64,000 bases of DNA, from positions 25,624,261 to 25,688,260 of the forward strand of contig CM022673.1 in NCBI GenBank assembly GCA_012295275.1. Reading direction: 5' to 3'. Below the pieces are notes generated by a model. It saw only the letters and a program-made list of their open reading frames with translations, was not told where the DNA came from and searched no databases. Shown here in pieces: positions 1-12,588 of the stretch. The DNA comes from Chrysomallon squamiferum. Its lineage: Eukaryota > Mollusca > Gastropoda > Neomphalida > Peltospiridae. Position numbers and translations under genes: made by a program. How positions within the stretch are numbered: position 1 is the stretch's first letter; each line of letters begins with the position of its first letter.

Positions 1-604
1 ACATTTAACTTGGACATCCAACAGTGTTTTTTTTTTTGTAATTATTCTGCAAATTATTTAGTGATTATTTACTATCTGAAACTGTCATAAAGAAATTAAT
101 TGTTCACGATTTTTAATTATTCTAGTTATTAACTAAGTCTTTAAATGTAATATAATATATGTGGCCACAAACAAATGTAATCCTGGAGCTAAACACTAAA
201 AGTAGAACAGGACGGGAATACCGCGTGCTGTGAATACCTCTTAATCAGTTAATGTTTAAAATTTCTGTCCTTCCTTAATCATTTATATCCGATGTCATTG
301 CTATTTAAGAACATTATAAAATATACCTAGTGATTAAATTATAATTCAGATTCAAAAATACCTAACATTGCAATAATTAATACCATAAAATGATAAACAA
401 TAATGAATAAACAGCATCATCATGTCATTTCAAAGAATAAGGTCAATAACTGAACAAGCTACAAGACTTGTTTATTGATATTAAATTATAATGATCATGG
501 CAGTAAATTGTTGCATCTTTTATTCTTCTAATTTTATGCTAAACCAAAATAAAAACTACCTACCATTTTGAAAATTATTTGACTACAACCTTTGCATCAG
601 AATC

Positions 605-928
605 GAAATTTCTAGACAAACACGTGGTAGCCAGCAAGCATGCGTTTTGACCTTTATCAAGGGAGTAGTTATTTAATTTAATTAGTAAAACGCTATCGTC
701 CATCCTTATAAAATAATTTTTTAAAACATGAAAGGAACAACAAAATATCAGATGTTTTAATAATAATTAAATCAGAAGCTTCGAAATTATTATAAACGCT
801 TATTTGCTAATACAGTGCAATTAGCTTAGTTAATAGTGAGAAATAGCTTCTCCCTTAACCATTCATAAAGTATCGGCGAAATTAGGAAGGACAGTGCTTC
901 ATCTAAAAGCAAATACTTAGTTTAACAG
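605..928 (+). promoter_or_regulatory. Candidate HSPD1 promoter and untranslated first exon
   Basis: Two heat-shock-element-like blocks are visible. GAAATTTCTAGAC at 605-617 fits GAAnnTTCnnGAA with one mismatch in the third unit, and GAAGCTTC at 775-782 is a two-unit match. A TATA-like TATAAACG follows at 791-798. Downstream of it, roughly 820-928 contains no ATG and ends at a usable donor (AACAG followed by GTAATT, intron from 929). A good acceptor (TATTGACAG) sits at 1442-1450, only 4 nt before the HSPD1 start codon. This fits an untranslated exon 1 spliced to the coding exon, an arrangement known for HSPD1 in other animals. The transcription start and first exon are inferred. Confidence 0.4.
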
Positions 929-1454
929 GTAATTAATGTTTATTTTTTTGTGTTGTGTTTTTCATTAAATTAATTATATTTTCTGAAAATGCTTCCATTT
1001 TGCTCTCGTGCCATTCTTTTCCGCATTAAAATGGAACACTATCAACATGCATGGAATAGCACGTGGACTTAGCTGTTGTGAACTTGCATTGTATTTTTGT
1101 AATGACCGTAGAATATAATACCTTTGTATCACATGTTTATTATTTTCATGCAGTTTTTCAGATATTCATATTGCTTGTGAAATCTATTTTGTTCAGTGTT
1201 TTTAGAATAAGTTTACTGTCTGAGTGTTTCCTCCCATAATGTCCATGACCAAGCATGTGAGACTCTACATCTTTAAGATGATCTTAATTTTTCTCGAATA
1301 TAATTATTATATAAATATTAATACGAAAAAGCTTTGACAAAACAAGATGTTAGTCATTGTATGTGTCTGTGTGATATGCACTGTTTTTATGTTGGTTATA
1401 TATTTATAATAACTTTTAATTGTTCATGTGACAAAATTGTTATTGACAGACAAA

Positions 1455-4400
1455 ATGCACCGACTACCACGAGTCCTTCACTCGAGTATAACCAAGAGAC
1501 TATGTCCATTACTGGCTCGAGGTTATGCCAAAGATATTAAATTTGGAGCTGATGCCCGTGCTGTAATGTTGCAGGGTGTAGACATCATAGCAGATGCTGT
1601 GTCTGTAACAATGGGGCCAAAGGTAAAACATCAATTTTCACTGGTTCCATTAAACATGAATTGAATCTTTCAAAGTGAAGGAAAATCTGTTCATCAAAAT
1701 ATTGTAAAAAAAAAAAAAAAAATTAGAAAAGTGTTGAAACTTTTACAAAACTTTTAATTTATAAGCTAGCTCATCTGATACATTAAAATTTTTAATTAAA
1801 TTTCAGAAATAGTTTATCAGTCTGATCTCAAATGAAAACTGAACATTTTTTAAAAAGTGCTTTTCTGTTAAATCTAAAACATGTATGGTTACTTTCAGGG
1901 TAGAAATGTTATTATAGAACAAAGCTGGGGAAGTCCAAAGGTAACAAAAGATGGAGTGACGGTAGCAAAAGCTGTTGAATTGAAATGTAGATTCCAGAAT
2001 GTTGGTGTTAAGTTAATCCAGGACGTTGCAAACAGCACCAATGAAGAGGCTGGAGATGGCACAACAGCAGCAACAGTTTTGGCCAGATCCATAGCAAAAG
2101 AAGGGTTTGAGAAAATGAGCAAAGGCGCTAATCCTATTGAAATAAGAAAAGGTTAACATTTTATTTATTTTGTTAGATTCTATTTATCTATAGAATAACA
2201 TGTGATAGCCTCATTTGTTTCTTGTCTGTATATAGTGTTAACCATAAATCTGATTAGCTGGAAAATAATAAATACAACAAAAAAAAAATCTTTCAGGTTT
2301 CACTTTTATTCTTTGTAGATAGTTAAGTTTGTAACATGCACTTGTTTCATCCCTTTTGACAAGAACTCTAAATGGAAGTAACAAGTATTAAGTATTACTT
2401 TATTGCTGTGATAGATTTAGAAAAAAAAACACAATAAAAAATCCATGATACTGACTGGTTTGGAAAAACATTTAATTATACCAGGTGGAAGCAAAGTTTT
2501 GGAAGTTAGAAAATTTAACTTTTTCTGTTTAAAAAAAAAATTAAAATGGTTATTAGATCACTATTTTGTTCTTCCCAGATTAAGTTTCAAAACTTTTAAT
2601 TTTTTTTTTAGGTGTTATGATGGCTGTTGATACAGTTGTGAACAACTTGAAAAAGATGTCAAAAGCTGTAACAACACCTGAAGAAATAGCTCAGGTATGC
2701 TAAATATTTTTTTAATTCTAAATTAAATGAATATTGCTGAAAAAGTATATAACTTAAAGCAGCTGTGGTTTTTTTTGTTTTTGTTTTTGTTTGTTTTGTT
2801 TGCTTGTTTATTTCAATGTAAATAGTTATATTATTTTTGTGTGGATAACATGGACAAAATATTAAAAAAATAATTTTTTGCAGGTTGCCACAATTTCAGC
2901 AAATGGAGACCGATCAATAGGTGAACTTATTTCAAGTGCTATGAAAAAGGTGGGAAGGGACGGAGTTATTACAGTAAAGGTAAGATTTTTCTTTTTAATT
3001 TTTATTTGCATTAAAAAAATCCTGCAACAGTATTTGCAGTCTTGGTTGAACATGAAACATTGGTTTATGGTGCAATATCAGCAATGTCTAATTATAGCAG
3101 AATAATCAATATTTTTTTTTTTTTTTTTTTGTGCATGTATATTCATGAATTCATTAACCAAGGTTTTGAAAACATAATCTGCTTTTGTTATTACATCATA
3201 ATTATGGAGGTTTCATTTTTGTTTTTGTTTCAAGGACGGAAAGACATTAAAAGATGAACTTGAAACAATTGAAGGGTTGAAGTTTGACAGAGGATACATT
3301 TCTCCATACTTCATGAATACTGCAAAGGGTAAGATAAATTCTGATATTTGGAAGAACCTGATTTGAAATTGTTGGTCGTAAATTTTATTTAATTTATTTA
3401 GATGGGCACAAAGATACATTTTCAAATAAATGCAGTTTAGTTGAGAACACTTGTTTGCATGTATTTTGTTTTGAGGTTGAAATTCCACAAACAGCTTCTC
3501 CAGATAGTCAAGAAGGAACCCCCCAAAAATACATCAAAAGATTTTAAGTCTTAGTAATTGTAAAATTCTTGCATACATAAAAATTAGAAGTTTATGCAAG
3601 TTTCATACATGATTTGGTGCATCCAGTGGGTTATTTCCCTTCCCTCCATGTGCTCTACATCAAATTTTGTCTGAAATTGTGGTTTATAAACTGCAACTTG
3701 TAAAATAGTCTCAGCTGTAAATAGAAACAGAATAGTGTATTGCATGCCAGAAGTAAGATTCATTTACGATCCATAACAAAGTTTGAGCCACATAACTGTA
3801 AGTTATAAAATGTTTTTACAGCAAAGTTTTATAAGATTTCTTCCTGTTCTGTAATTTGTGATTTTTTAAAAATAATCTCCTGCAGGTGCTAAATGTGAAT
3901 TCCAAGACGCTCTGGTTCTGTTGAGTGAGAAGAAGATCTCCACAGTTCAGCAGCTCATCCCAGCCCTGGAACTTGCCAACCAGGCTCGCAAACCCCTCGT
4001 CATCATTGCCGAAGATGTGGATGGAGAAGCTCTCAGTACTTTAGTGATCAACAGGTTTGTAGTTCAAAACTCCGAGTACACTTTAACACTAGTGTACATT
4101 GAGTTTACTATATTTAAAATCAACATTGTGATTAACTGGAGACAAATTGAGTTCAAAACTTATCAAATTTGTTTGTTATACTTTATAATTAAGTGACTGT
4201 TTTTTTACAGTAATCTCTTTACTTTGAATTTTTATATCTGGAAATGGGGGGTAGATTACACAGTGCTGTATCTTTGTCAGTAATTTTTTGGTTTAGACAT
4301 GCTTTATTTATTGAGCCTGCAGATCAAAAGAAACGGGTTAAAAATCATTACAATGTTTGTGACCTAGTTTCAGTGGTAGCATGTTCTAAAGTTTCATATC

Positions 4401-7400
4401 TAGATACAATTACAATGCCAGGTCAGATTTTACATGTGATGTGAATACACATGTTTTGCCAAGGTAAAATAAATACCAGAAATTTAAACATTTTTGTAAG
4501 GAATATACTTTTTCAGAGAACATTTTCAATAGTCTTTAAATTAGCTGAAGTATTATTTCTGTCCAGTTACATTTGTATATTGTCAATCAAAATTCTTGAA
4601 CAGTGGTTTACTGTATATGGATGCTAAAATTTTCTTCTAAATTAATTTCTAAGCTGTGGTGATGAAGGAGTCTTCTATAGCTGTATACAAGGAATAATTA
4701 AAGGGTGTTTATATGTGCAAGAGGAAAATAAACTTTACACAATTTTCTTTCTTTCTTTTTTTCAGAATTAAAGTTGGTCTGCAAGTTTGTGCTGTGAAAG
4801 CACCAGGTTTTGGTGACAACAGAAAAAATACGATACGTGATATCGCCATAGCAACAGGTGGTGTGGTGAGTTTATTCAAATATGATGGTAACTTACCATT
4901 AAATAATGTTATATCATCTGAAAATTATCATATTAAGTTCAGACATTGAATGTCTAGCTTGTTTTGAATTATTTTAATACTTTAAATTTAAAAAAATATG
5001 TATATATAATTAAAACAACTGTGAAAATATCAAACAGAAAACACAGATCCATGTTTCTTTCACAGTTCTCTTTGAATCTGCACTGACTGCCATAGAAACA
5101 AATTCATTCATTAATTTAAAAAAATATGTGTATATATATACATATTTTTTTAAATTTAAAGTATTAAAATAATTCAAAACAAGCTAGTCATTCATATATA
5201 TATATATATATATGCTAGATTATATTCAGAAATATATATTTTTTTATTATATAAGAATAACCATTTATTTCCTGTATGGTTGTATGGTTATTTTATGCCT
5301 AGAACCCTTCACAAATAATTTTTCAAGTTTCTGAAATGTCATTTATCCTCTCTCGCACTCTACCATGCCTGGCTTGTAATGGTGACATTCTGGGACATAT
5401 GAGTGCAATAGTAAAATCTTGCTTTCTTGCTGATGTTTTCACAGAATGAAATCTTCAGCTCTCAGCCTGAAACAGATCAAACCTATTTCATTAAATGATT
5501 AGTTATGTTACCTTTACTGAAGTAATATTTAACAGTTACTCTGAACTGTTTTAATCATTTTTAATCATTATTTGGGTGCACATTCTCACTAGCTTAGAAT
5601 ACAAATAATCAGTTTTGAAGTCTGATTTAATATGTATGTGTCACAGGTGTTTGGAGATGAAGGAGACATGTACAAATTGGAAGATGTTCAGATGCAGGAC
5701 TTTGGTGGTATTGGAGAAGTAATTGTCACCAAGGATGACACTCTGATGATGAAGGTATACACACACAGTAACATGATGTAATAATCAAATAATTTGATAC
5801 TAACAAGTTAAGTTTTTTGTTAACCCATCAATGTAGCTGATTAGTCTTCATCATTTTTTTTTTTTTAAGAATCATTTAATCTGATTAAATGTAGCAATAA
5901 GATGATTCAAACTGTGAAAAAAAAAAATATGAATATTTCTAATAAACTAATAAACTGTTGTATTTAATTTTCTGGCATCTTGCAGTATTACATTAATTAC
6001 AGTAAATTTAGCATTAACCAGTTTGGGTCAACAGGGGAATTATTATTTTATTTTTTTTTTTTTTTAAATTAGTTTTTAATTGTTTCATTCGGAACAGGGT
6101 AAAGGTGATAAGAGTGAGATTGAGAAAAGAATAAATCAAATAAAAGATGAAATCGAGCTTTCAACATCAGAGTACGAGAAGGAGAAATTCAGCGAAAGAC
6201 TTGCCAAACTGTCAAATGGTGTTGCAGTTTTAAAGGTATTTTCATTTTCTACTTGAAGCTTTTGATCAGTATATGTCTAACCTTACTTAATATACAAAGT
6301 TATCCACCAAAATTTGAAAGAATAGATATCCCCTATTCATTATTATCCTCAACTCTTGTAATTTCAGTAGTATTTTCTATTGATAGTTTATCACTTTAAG
6401 ATATTAGGACATTTTGTTAATAGGAATGTTTCACTTAAGTTATACGGATGAAAATATGTTTGTGATGTTTCGTAAATTTTGTATACTGATAAACTATTAA
6501 GTGAAATTACTGCTGGATGAAAACAGTTTTGAAAAGAGGATGTTTGAATGTGTTTCTAGGTTGGAGGCACAAGTGAGGTGGAGGTGAATGAGAAGAAGGA
6601 CAGGATTAACGATGCACTAAACGCAACAAGGGCTGCAGTGGAGGAGGGTATTGTTCCTGGGGGAGGCACTGCTCTGCTCAGGTGTATTCCATCACTGGAG
6701 GAGATGAAGGCAGATAATTCAGACCAGGCAACTGGTGAGTTGGCAATAAATTTATTCTGAGAAAACATCGTTAAATTACTTGAGGTTTTTTTTGATTCCA
6801 CAAGAAAGCAAAATGACAATTGTTAGCCTTAGTATTGTAAAAGCTGTTCCATAAGAAAACAGTGTTTGCAGATGCATTAAAAATATATATGAATTTTTGA
6901 AATTATTGTCTTAAATGAATGAAGTTTGTTTCTATGGCAGTCAGTGCAGATTCAAAGACTGCTGTGAAAGAAACATAGATCTGGGTTTTCTGTTTGATAG
7001 TTTCAGAGTCGTTTTAATTTGCAGGTATTGAATTGGTGAAAAAAGCTCTGCGAGTGCCTTGTTTAACAATTGCCCAGAATGCCGGTGTTGATGCCCATGT
7101 TGTTGTTGAGAAGGTTGTCAATGGCTCTGAAGATTACGGCTATGATGCCCTGAACAATGAATACACAAACCTGATAGAAAAAGGCATCATTGATCCAACA
7201 AAGGTAAGAGTAGCAGAAACAATTATTTTTAGTTTACCTTTTGAGAATGACTGAACAGGTTTCTAAAGAAAAGTAAAGTCTTAAATAGTTGATTTTGGGA
7301 TGGTGGTTGTTTTTTTCCAACTACATTGAAAAGGTTTTCAGTATTCTGAAAACTCCTGTTTGTTTGTTTTGAAACTGTGTTTAACTGCCTAATAATAATA

Positions 7401-7507
7401 TAAGCTGAAGATTATTATCAAAAATTCAAAAATCTGAAATCTTTTATTGAGCAACTGATATGATACATTATAATTTTTGATATAACATTATTTCATCCAG
7501 AAAATTA

Positions 7508-7542
<35 letters not shown>

Positions 7543-7924
7543 ACAAACATACTGACTATCTGTATCATCTGTACATGAAATATGAATAGATGCCAGGTTT
7601 ACTTAAATCCTGTTCTGAAGCTACCTCTCCTATTCCAAAAAAGCTTCTGCTTCCTGGCATTTTGAATATTTTGAATATTTTTAATTTTTTATTTATTTAT
7701 TTAATTTTAAAATATACATTTGAATATCAACCAGTGTTATTGTTGTTTTGTTTCAGGTTGTAAAAACTGCTTTAATGGATGCTGCTGGTGTTGCATCATT
7801 ACTGACAACAGCTGAAACTGTTATCACCGAACTTCCAAAAGATGACAAGGCAGGACCTGATCTGGGAGGCATGGGAGGCATGGGTGGAATGGGGGGTATG
7901 GGAGGTATGGGAGGGATGATGTAA
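1455..7924 (+). CDS. HSPD1: 60 kDa mitochondrial heat shock protein (chaperonin HSP60), 12 coding exons
   Basis: Group I chaperonin that folds imported proteins in the mitochondrial matrix with HSP10. Coding exons: 1455-1622, 1899-2151, 2612-2694, 2884-2979, 3235-3328, 3886-4054, 4766-4865, 5647-5754, 6098-6235, 6560-6734, 7025-7203, 7757-7924. They total 1731 nt, or 576 residues plus TAA, the normal HSP60 length, and every junction keeps frame. The N-terminus is a basic, Arg-rich presequence ending near [13 protein letters not shown], the usual import and cleavage region. The ATP-site block GDGTTAATV (canonical GDGTTTATV), [43 protein letters not shown] and the C-terminal GGM repeat ending in MM are all present. 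One oddity is LKCRFQN where other HSP60s have LKDK(Y/F)xN. An AATAAA lies at 7982-7987. The start is the first ATG after the acceptor at 1450. Confidence 0.97.
4948..5193. repeat. Fold-back element (MITE-like) in HSPD1 intron 7
   Basis: About 55 bp at the left edge, starting GAATGTCTAGCTTG, recur as a near-perfect inverted copy at the right edge, ending CAAGCTAGTCATTC at 5180-5193. Both arms carry the same TTTTGAATTATTTTAATAC stretch followed by TTTAAATTTAAAAAAATATG. The centre is non-repetitive and includes the segment at 5028-5117 that has an inverted partner in intron 10. No coding capacity is visible. This looks like a non-autonomous DNA element, but target-site duplications are not clear. 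Confidence 0.6.
6913..6999. repeat. Dispersed repeat copy in HSPD1 intron 10, inverted relative to intron 7
   Basis: Reverse-complementing this stretch gives a close match to 5028-5117. Shared blocks include CAAACAGAAAAC, CAGATC(C/T)ATGTTTCTTTC, CTTTGAATCTGCACTGACTG and CCATAGAAACAAA. The long terminal arms of the intron 7 element are not evident here, so this is a partial or differently bounded copy. Confidence 0.7.
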
Positions 7925-9244
7925 ACAGCAGAGAAAAAAAAAGAGTCAAAATCCCCTGAGGAACAAAAACGAGCAATACACAATAAAATTTGATTCGAGT
8001 TTTGGAGTGAGAAACATTGCTGGACTTCATATGATGAAAGTGGGCATTTATTTATTTTTAATTTTTTTTTTTTTTAATAAATAATGGCTTGATCTTGTTC
8101 AGCAGCAGAAGTTGACCAGGACAGAGTGCAAGGTGGCTGGTATAACACCTTGTCTTTGTATTGTGTTTTGGAATTGGCAACAAAATTAAGAAAATAAAAA
8201 AAATTCATATGGAGAATGAGAGATATGTAACAGTTCATATGACTATATGTGGATTTTCTTAGTTTTTCTTTTTCTTTTTTTTTTTTTTTTTTTTTTTTTT
8301 ATATGTATTTTATATAAACCTATATTTCATTAGAATAAGCATTTGTAGAAACTTATTTCCTTTTTGCACTTACATGCTGATAATCATAATCATTTTTTTC
8401 TAGATCATGTACTGAAACTGTGTGTAAATTATCATAAAAAAAAAAAAAATAAAAAAATTCAGTGTGGTTTTGTCTTATTTAACCAGATTCTAACAGAATT
8501 GAACTGAAACAAATTTAATATGTGGTAGTATTTTTAAAATTTTGCTGTGACGTTTTTTATTTGTATAGGTTATTTGATGAGTTTAGTTGGTTTTGTCGCA
8601 AATGTTTTTGTTATGATTTAATTTTCTTATATTTACCTACTTTTTATTTGCATATAATTATTTTTTTAAATATCTGTACCAGTAGAGAAAATAACCAATT
8701 TCAGTTGGCATTAAATTATTAGTATTCTGCCCGAATTCGGGTCTGAATTTTCAGACAATTTATTTTAATAAATTACAGTATTTAAAAATAAGAATTATTA
8801 CATGTGCAGATAAGCCAGCTATTATTTTTAAAATCTGATGGTTTATTTACCACATTTATTTTGAATGAAACATCACATTTACGAATAATTACATAATATA
8901 TTTTCGTTGCAATAGATTATAGAGCGTTAGCTTGAACCTTGTAGATTCAAGGTCTTACCGAGGATTTTTGAACATCGCTGACCTATTCCATCAACGGTAA
9001 ATAATTGTTACTTAACCGTATGCTCCATTATCTAAATGGTTACATTTCAAATTTTTGTTTTGGTTTTCCATATACTCCACTAATTACTGTTGATTACAAT
9101 GGAGTATTATTTTAAGCAGTATCATTAATAAATATTTATAGAAAAGACAGTAATTGGATAATTTGTTTTCCAGTAATAACTGGTCATGTACATTATACCA
9201 GAATGTCGTATCTCTACATAAAGAAAAGCAGATAATCACTGAGG

Positions 9245-9277
<33 letters not shown>

Positions 9278-10218
9278 GTATGCGTGCGTGTGCATTTGAA
9301 TAAATAAATAAATTATATAAGAAAATATTGACAAAAATGTTTACGTAAAATATGTCGAAAGCCCAAAGTATTCGCATAAAGTTCGGAAAGTCCCAGGGAG
9401 ATAATTGAGACAACTGGAAAAGATAACACTGAGTGAATTCAGTCAGATTGTAATATTGATTCGACGGTATCTATATTTGGTAACGAACAAATCCAGAACA
9501 AAATTAATTGTTTATGGTAACATTTAGAATATGTCTTGTGTTTTGATCAATGGGTTATCTTGACAAAACACATTTTAATTTATACACGGTATCGATTGGT
9601 ATAAAAATACATTGCATTGTGTACTATCAGTGTTATTTCATTACCATTTTACAGCAATTGTCTGCACATTAAAATAGGCTTAGCTGATTTATACGTTTTA
9701 AATGCTGTTGACGTTTTTAAAGCTCGGTATTAAATGTACTGGAATTCCTCACTGAATGTTTATTTATAATCACGAATTTAAAAAGTTGATTTAGCATATA
9801 ATTAAATGTGTGCGTAATGACATTAAAAATGAGTTATTTTAACACGGTTATCAAATTACAAATTCATTTATTACTTAAAACTGTGTGAATAATAATATTA
9901 TTTAATAAGAAGAAGAAGAAGAAGAACTGCATGTATCATTTTAAAACTGCGATCTTTATAATTTATTTTTATTCAGATATTGATATACATTTAGATTACC
10001 ATTTGATACGTGTTATATATACATTTTTTTCCCCTTAACATACAAGTCATTACTCAATTACATATTCAGATACGCACTAACCTCGATTTTAAAAATGTAA
10101 ATCGTTTTCCGATAACTTAATAAATAGCGTAACATCGTTACTTTGCCAACAGACATTAATATTCTTTTCTTCTTCTTTTTCTTCTTCTTCTTTTAATTTT
10201 TCTTTTTTATTTATTTAT
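7925..10218. other. HSPD1 3' UTR and AT-rich spacer
   Basis: The first part is the HSPD1 3' UTR, with AATAAA at 7982-7987 and further AATAAA-like motifs near 8078. The remainder is AT-rich spacer with T runs near 8276-8300 and 9250-9277, a 12-bp palindrome CCCGAATTCGGG at 8730-8741, and a weak tRNA-like stretch near 8919-8990. I see no convincing exon on either strand. Confidence 0.5.
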
Positions 10219-10365
10219 TTATTTTGTGATAATTATTATTCCCGAAAACATAATTTCATGGATCAATAAATATATCGTTCGTTTTCTACGCCGTGGTATT
10301 TCAGGAACATCATTCCACAATCGTTCAAAAGAACATCTGTCAAAACGGTATACATTAATCTGGCA
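10219..10365 (-). other. Orphan coding-like exon, identity unknown
   Basis: On the minus strand an acceptor (TTTACAG) at 10366-10372 opens a 48-codon frame ending at TAA in 10219-10221. The frame includes YRFDRCSFERLWNDVPEI followed by a basic PRRRKR run. Local composition is richer than the surrounding A/T spacer. The block SFERLWNDVPEI loosely recalls the C-terminal end of non-LTR retrotransposon reverse transcriptases (RLWNxLP), so it may be a retroelement fragment or a terminal exon of an unseen gene. It does not belong to the neighbouring five-exon gene, whose stop codon is at 11589. Function unassigned. Confidence 0.25.
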
Positions 10366-11359
10366 CTGTAAACACAGTTTCTTGCTTTAAGGGATTTTTT
10401 TTCTTCTTTTTTTTTCTTTTGTAACTATGGAAACAGCCGGAATTATTAATTCATTGTTTCCGGAATACAACTTCAAAAACATTCAGCTTCAAACTTGACG
10501 TTTTGTATACATAATAATGTTTTTTATTGTTTTTTTTTTGTTGTTTTCTTGGGATTATTTTTTTTTATTTATTGTTTTTTTATTTCTTTCGTGTTTATTT
10601 TTCAGTCTGTTCCCCACAAGAAGTTATGCAGAAACGGGAAATTTTTGTAGAAAAAATTAAAATGAGATATAAATAGGAATTCACAATTTTATTTTTTTTT
10701 TTTTTTTTTTTTTTAATCAAAAAACAAAACAAAAACAAAAAACAAAAACAAAATATACATATATAATAATAATAATAATAACAAACCGCCATTTCCCCAT
10801 GGAGAACATACAGAGAAAAGTCAATATTATTGTTAATATATCTTTGTATTGTTATACGACAGTCAAGAGAGAATAATAACGCCGCCCTTCACTGAAGGTA
10901 AATATTAAAAATAATGTTAATAAAAATAAATATATAAATAAATAAATAAAATAAATACATACATAAATACATACATAAATACATACAAATATAAATGCAT
11001 AAACAAATAAATAAAATATGGATTTCTGTTTCATTATTTTGTCAAGATAACAGTTACTGTGTTCTGTGTCAACCTGCTTGGCACTTGGGTTACTAGAACA
11101 GATGTCCGTCTATTGATGTATCGATTCCGTCCAAGTGTTAATTCTTCTTGTTGGTCACTGGTTAACAAGGACATACACACACACATACGCCTTTAGAGCA
11201 CACACCAGAAGGTTTATTAACAGTTTCTCACAATCATCTTCGACACCCATTACATCGCATTATATCGGTTTTCCGTATACATTATTTGAATGGAACGCTT
11301 ATTAATTTCAGTTAACAAAAAGAAAAAAGAAAAAAGACACCTGTAAAGCTAATTAAATT

Positions 11360-11393
<34 letters not shown>

Positions 11394-11588
11394 AGAGTGT
11401 GTGTGTGTGTGTGTTTGTGTGTGTGGATTATAGATAAAGATATAAATAACTAATAATCATATCAAAATTTTATTCTTGAAATCTTTACAAGACTAAAGTA
11501 AAACAAATTGAAAAATAATCAAAAAATAGTATGACAACTTTGAGGACGAAACATTAAATATGCATTTCTTTTTCCAAAATCCAAAACT
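10366..11588. other. AT-rich spacer and 3' flank of the small secreted gene
   Basis: This holds simple-sequence DNA: a T run near 10687-10713, AAAC-type repeats near 10725-10752, AAAT/ACAT repeats at 10920-11010 and a (GT)n tract at 11360-11425. An AATAAA on the minus strand (TTTATT at 11469-11474) lies 115 nt beyond the stop codon of the five-exon gene and is its likely polyadenylation signal. No exon is recognised here. Confidence 0.5.
11360..11425. repeat. (GT)n microsatellite
   Basis: Interrupted GT dinucleotide array of about 65 bp, just beyond the polyadenylation signal of the five-exon minus-strand gene. Confidence 0.9.
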
Positions 11589-12557
11589 TCAATATTTACT
11601 ACAGTCTGCGGTGGAGTGCTCGGTACAAATTCCGTCGTTCGTTGTCTCTGTGTAATTTTCCGTTTTGTCCAGGCCAATACCTGAAAGTAATGAAAAAAAA
11701 AATAAAAATCAGGTTTGTACTCCGGCAATTAAAGCAATCATTTGATAGACGGCTGTAAAGTAAACTATTTATTCTTACCTTGTATGAGGTTGAATAAATT
11801 GCAGTAATTTGTTCCATGGTCATAAACAGCGTACCATACTTCAGAAGAACTGTAACCCTGGAATAAAAGGGGAGTGGAAAAGTATTAAATTCATTGTTAA
11901 TCGCTGATAAACAATTTTTTTTGTATTATTACGTTTTGAAGCCAAACTAAATAGCGGGGATAATAAACAAGAAAACAAAAAAAAAAACCCTCAAAAACCC
12001 CAACATACGTCATGCAAACAAACTAAAAACTATATATTGTCGAACAGTTCTTTCATGGGAAAAAGAATCGCACAAAAGTACATTATGTATTCTCACAGTG
12101 ACTGTATTGAATTACAAATAAAACTATTTTTAGTGTTCACCCACAACGGCTGGTACATTTACTATGTAAACATACCAATCCGATCGTGTTTTATTTTTTT
12201 TTTTTTCTTTTCTTTCTTTTCTTTTCTTCTCAACATAGCACGAATTACTTTTGTAACGTAACAAGCAGCATGATTAAAAACTTTTCCTGTGAATATTATA
12301 TCTGAAACTACAGACGTATCGATGTTGTAATGTTAGCAGTCACTTACGTGGATCTTACATATTGCTTTGTCTTGCACGAAGTCAAATTTCAACAGGTCGA
12401 CATAGCCTTTGACTGGTGTTCTGTGTTTTGCCGTTATCATCGTTTGGGAATGGACTCCAAGCTAGCAGTTTTGAAAGGAGAGAGAGAGAGAAAAAAGTCA
12501 GTTGTATTATAAATGTCTGAAGAAAAGTTTTTAAAACGTGAATTTGGAAATTTAATA

Positions 12558-12588
<31 letters not shown>

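Noticed and set aside
8730-8741. CCCGAATTCGGG palindrome
   Set aside because: A short perfect palindrome with no partner motif or gene context; not enough to call a binding site.
8919-8990. tRNA-like stretch (AGAGCGTTAGCTTGAACC, then CCTTG...CAAGG stem)
   Set aside because: It recalls the D-arm and anticodon arm of a tRNA or tRNA-derived SINE head, but a full cloverleaf with a proper T-arm does not form.
9250-9277. Long homopolymer runs as transcription terminators or retrotransposon tails
   Set aside because: They are too frequent in this genome and lack any attached element body.
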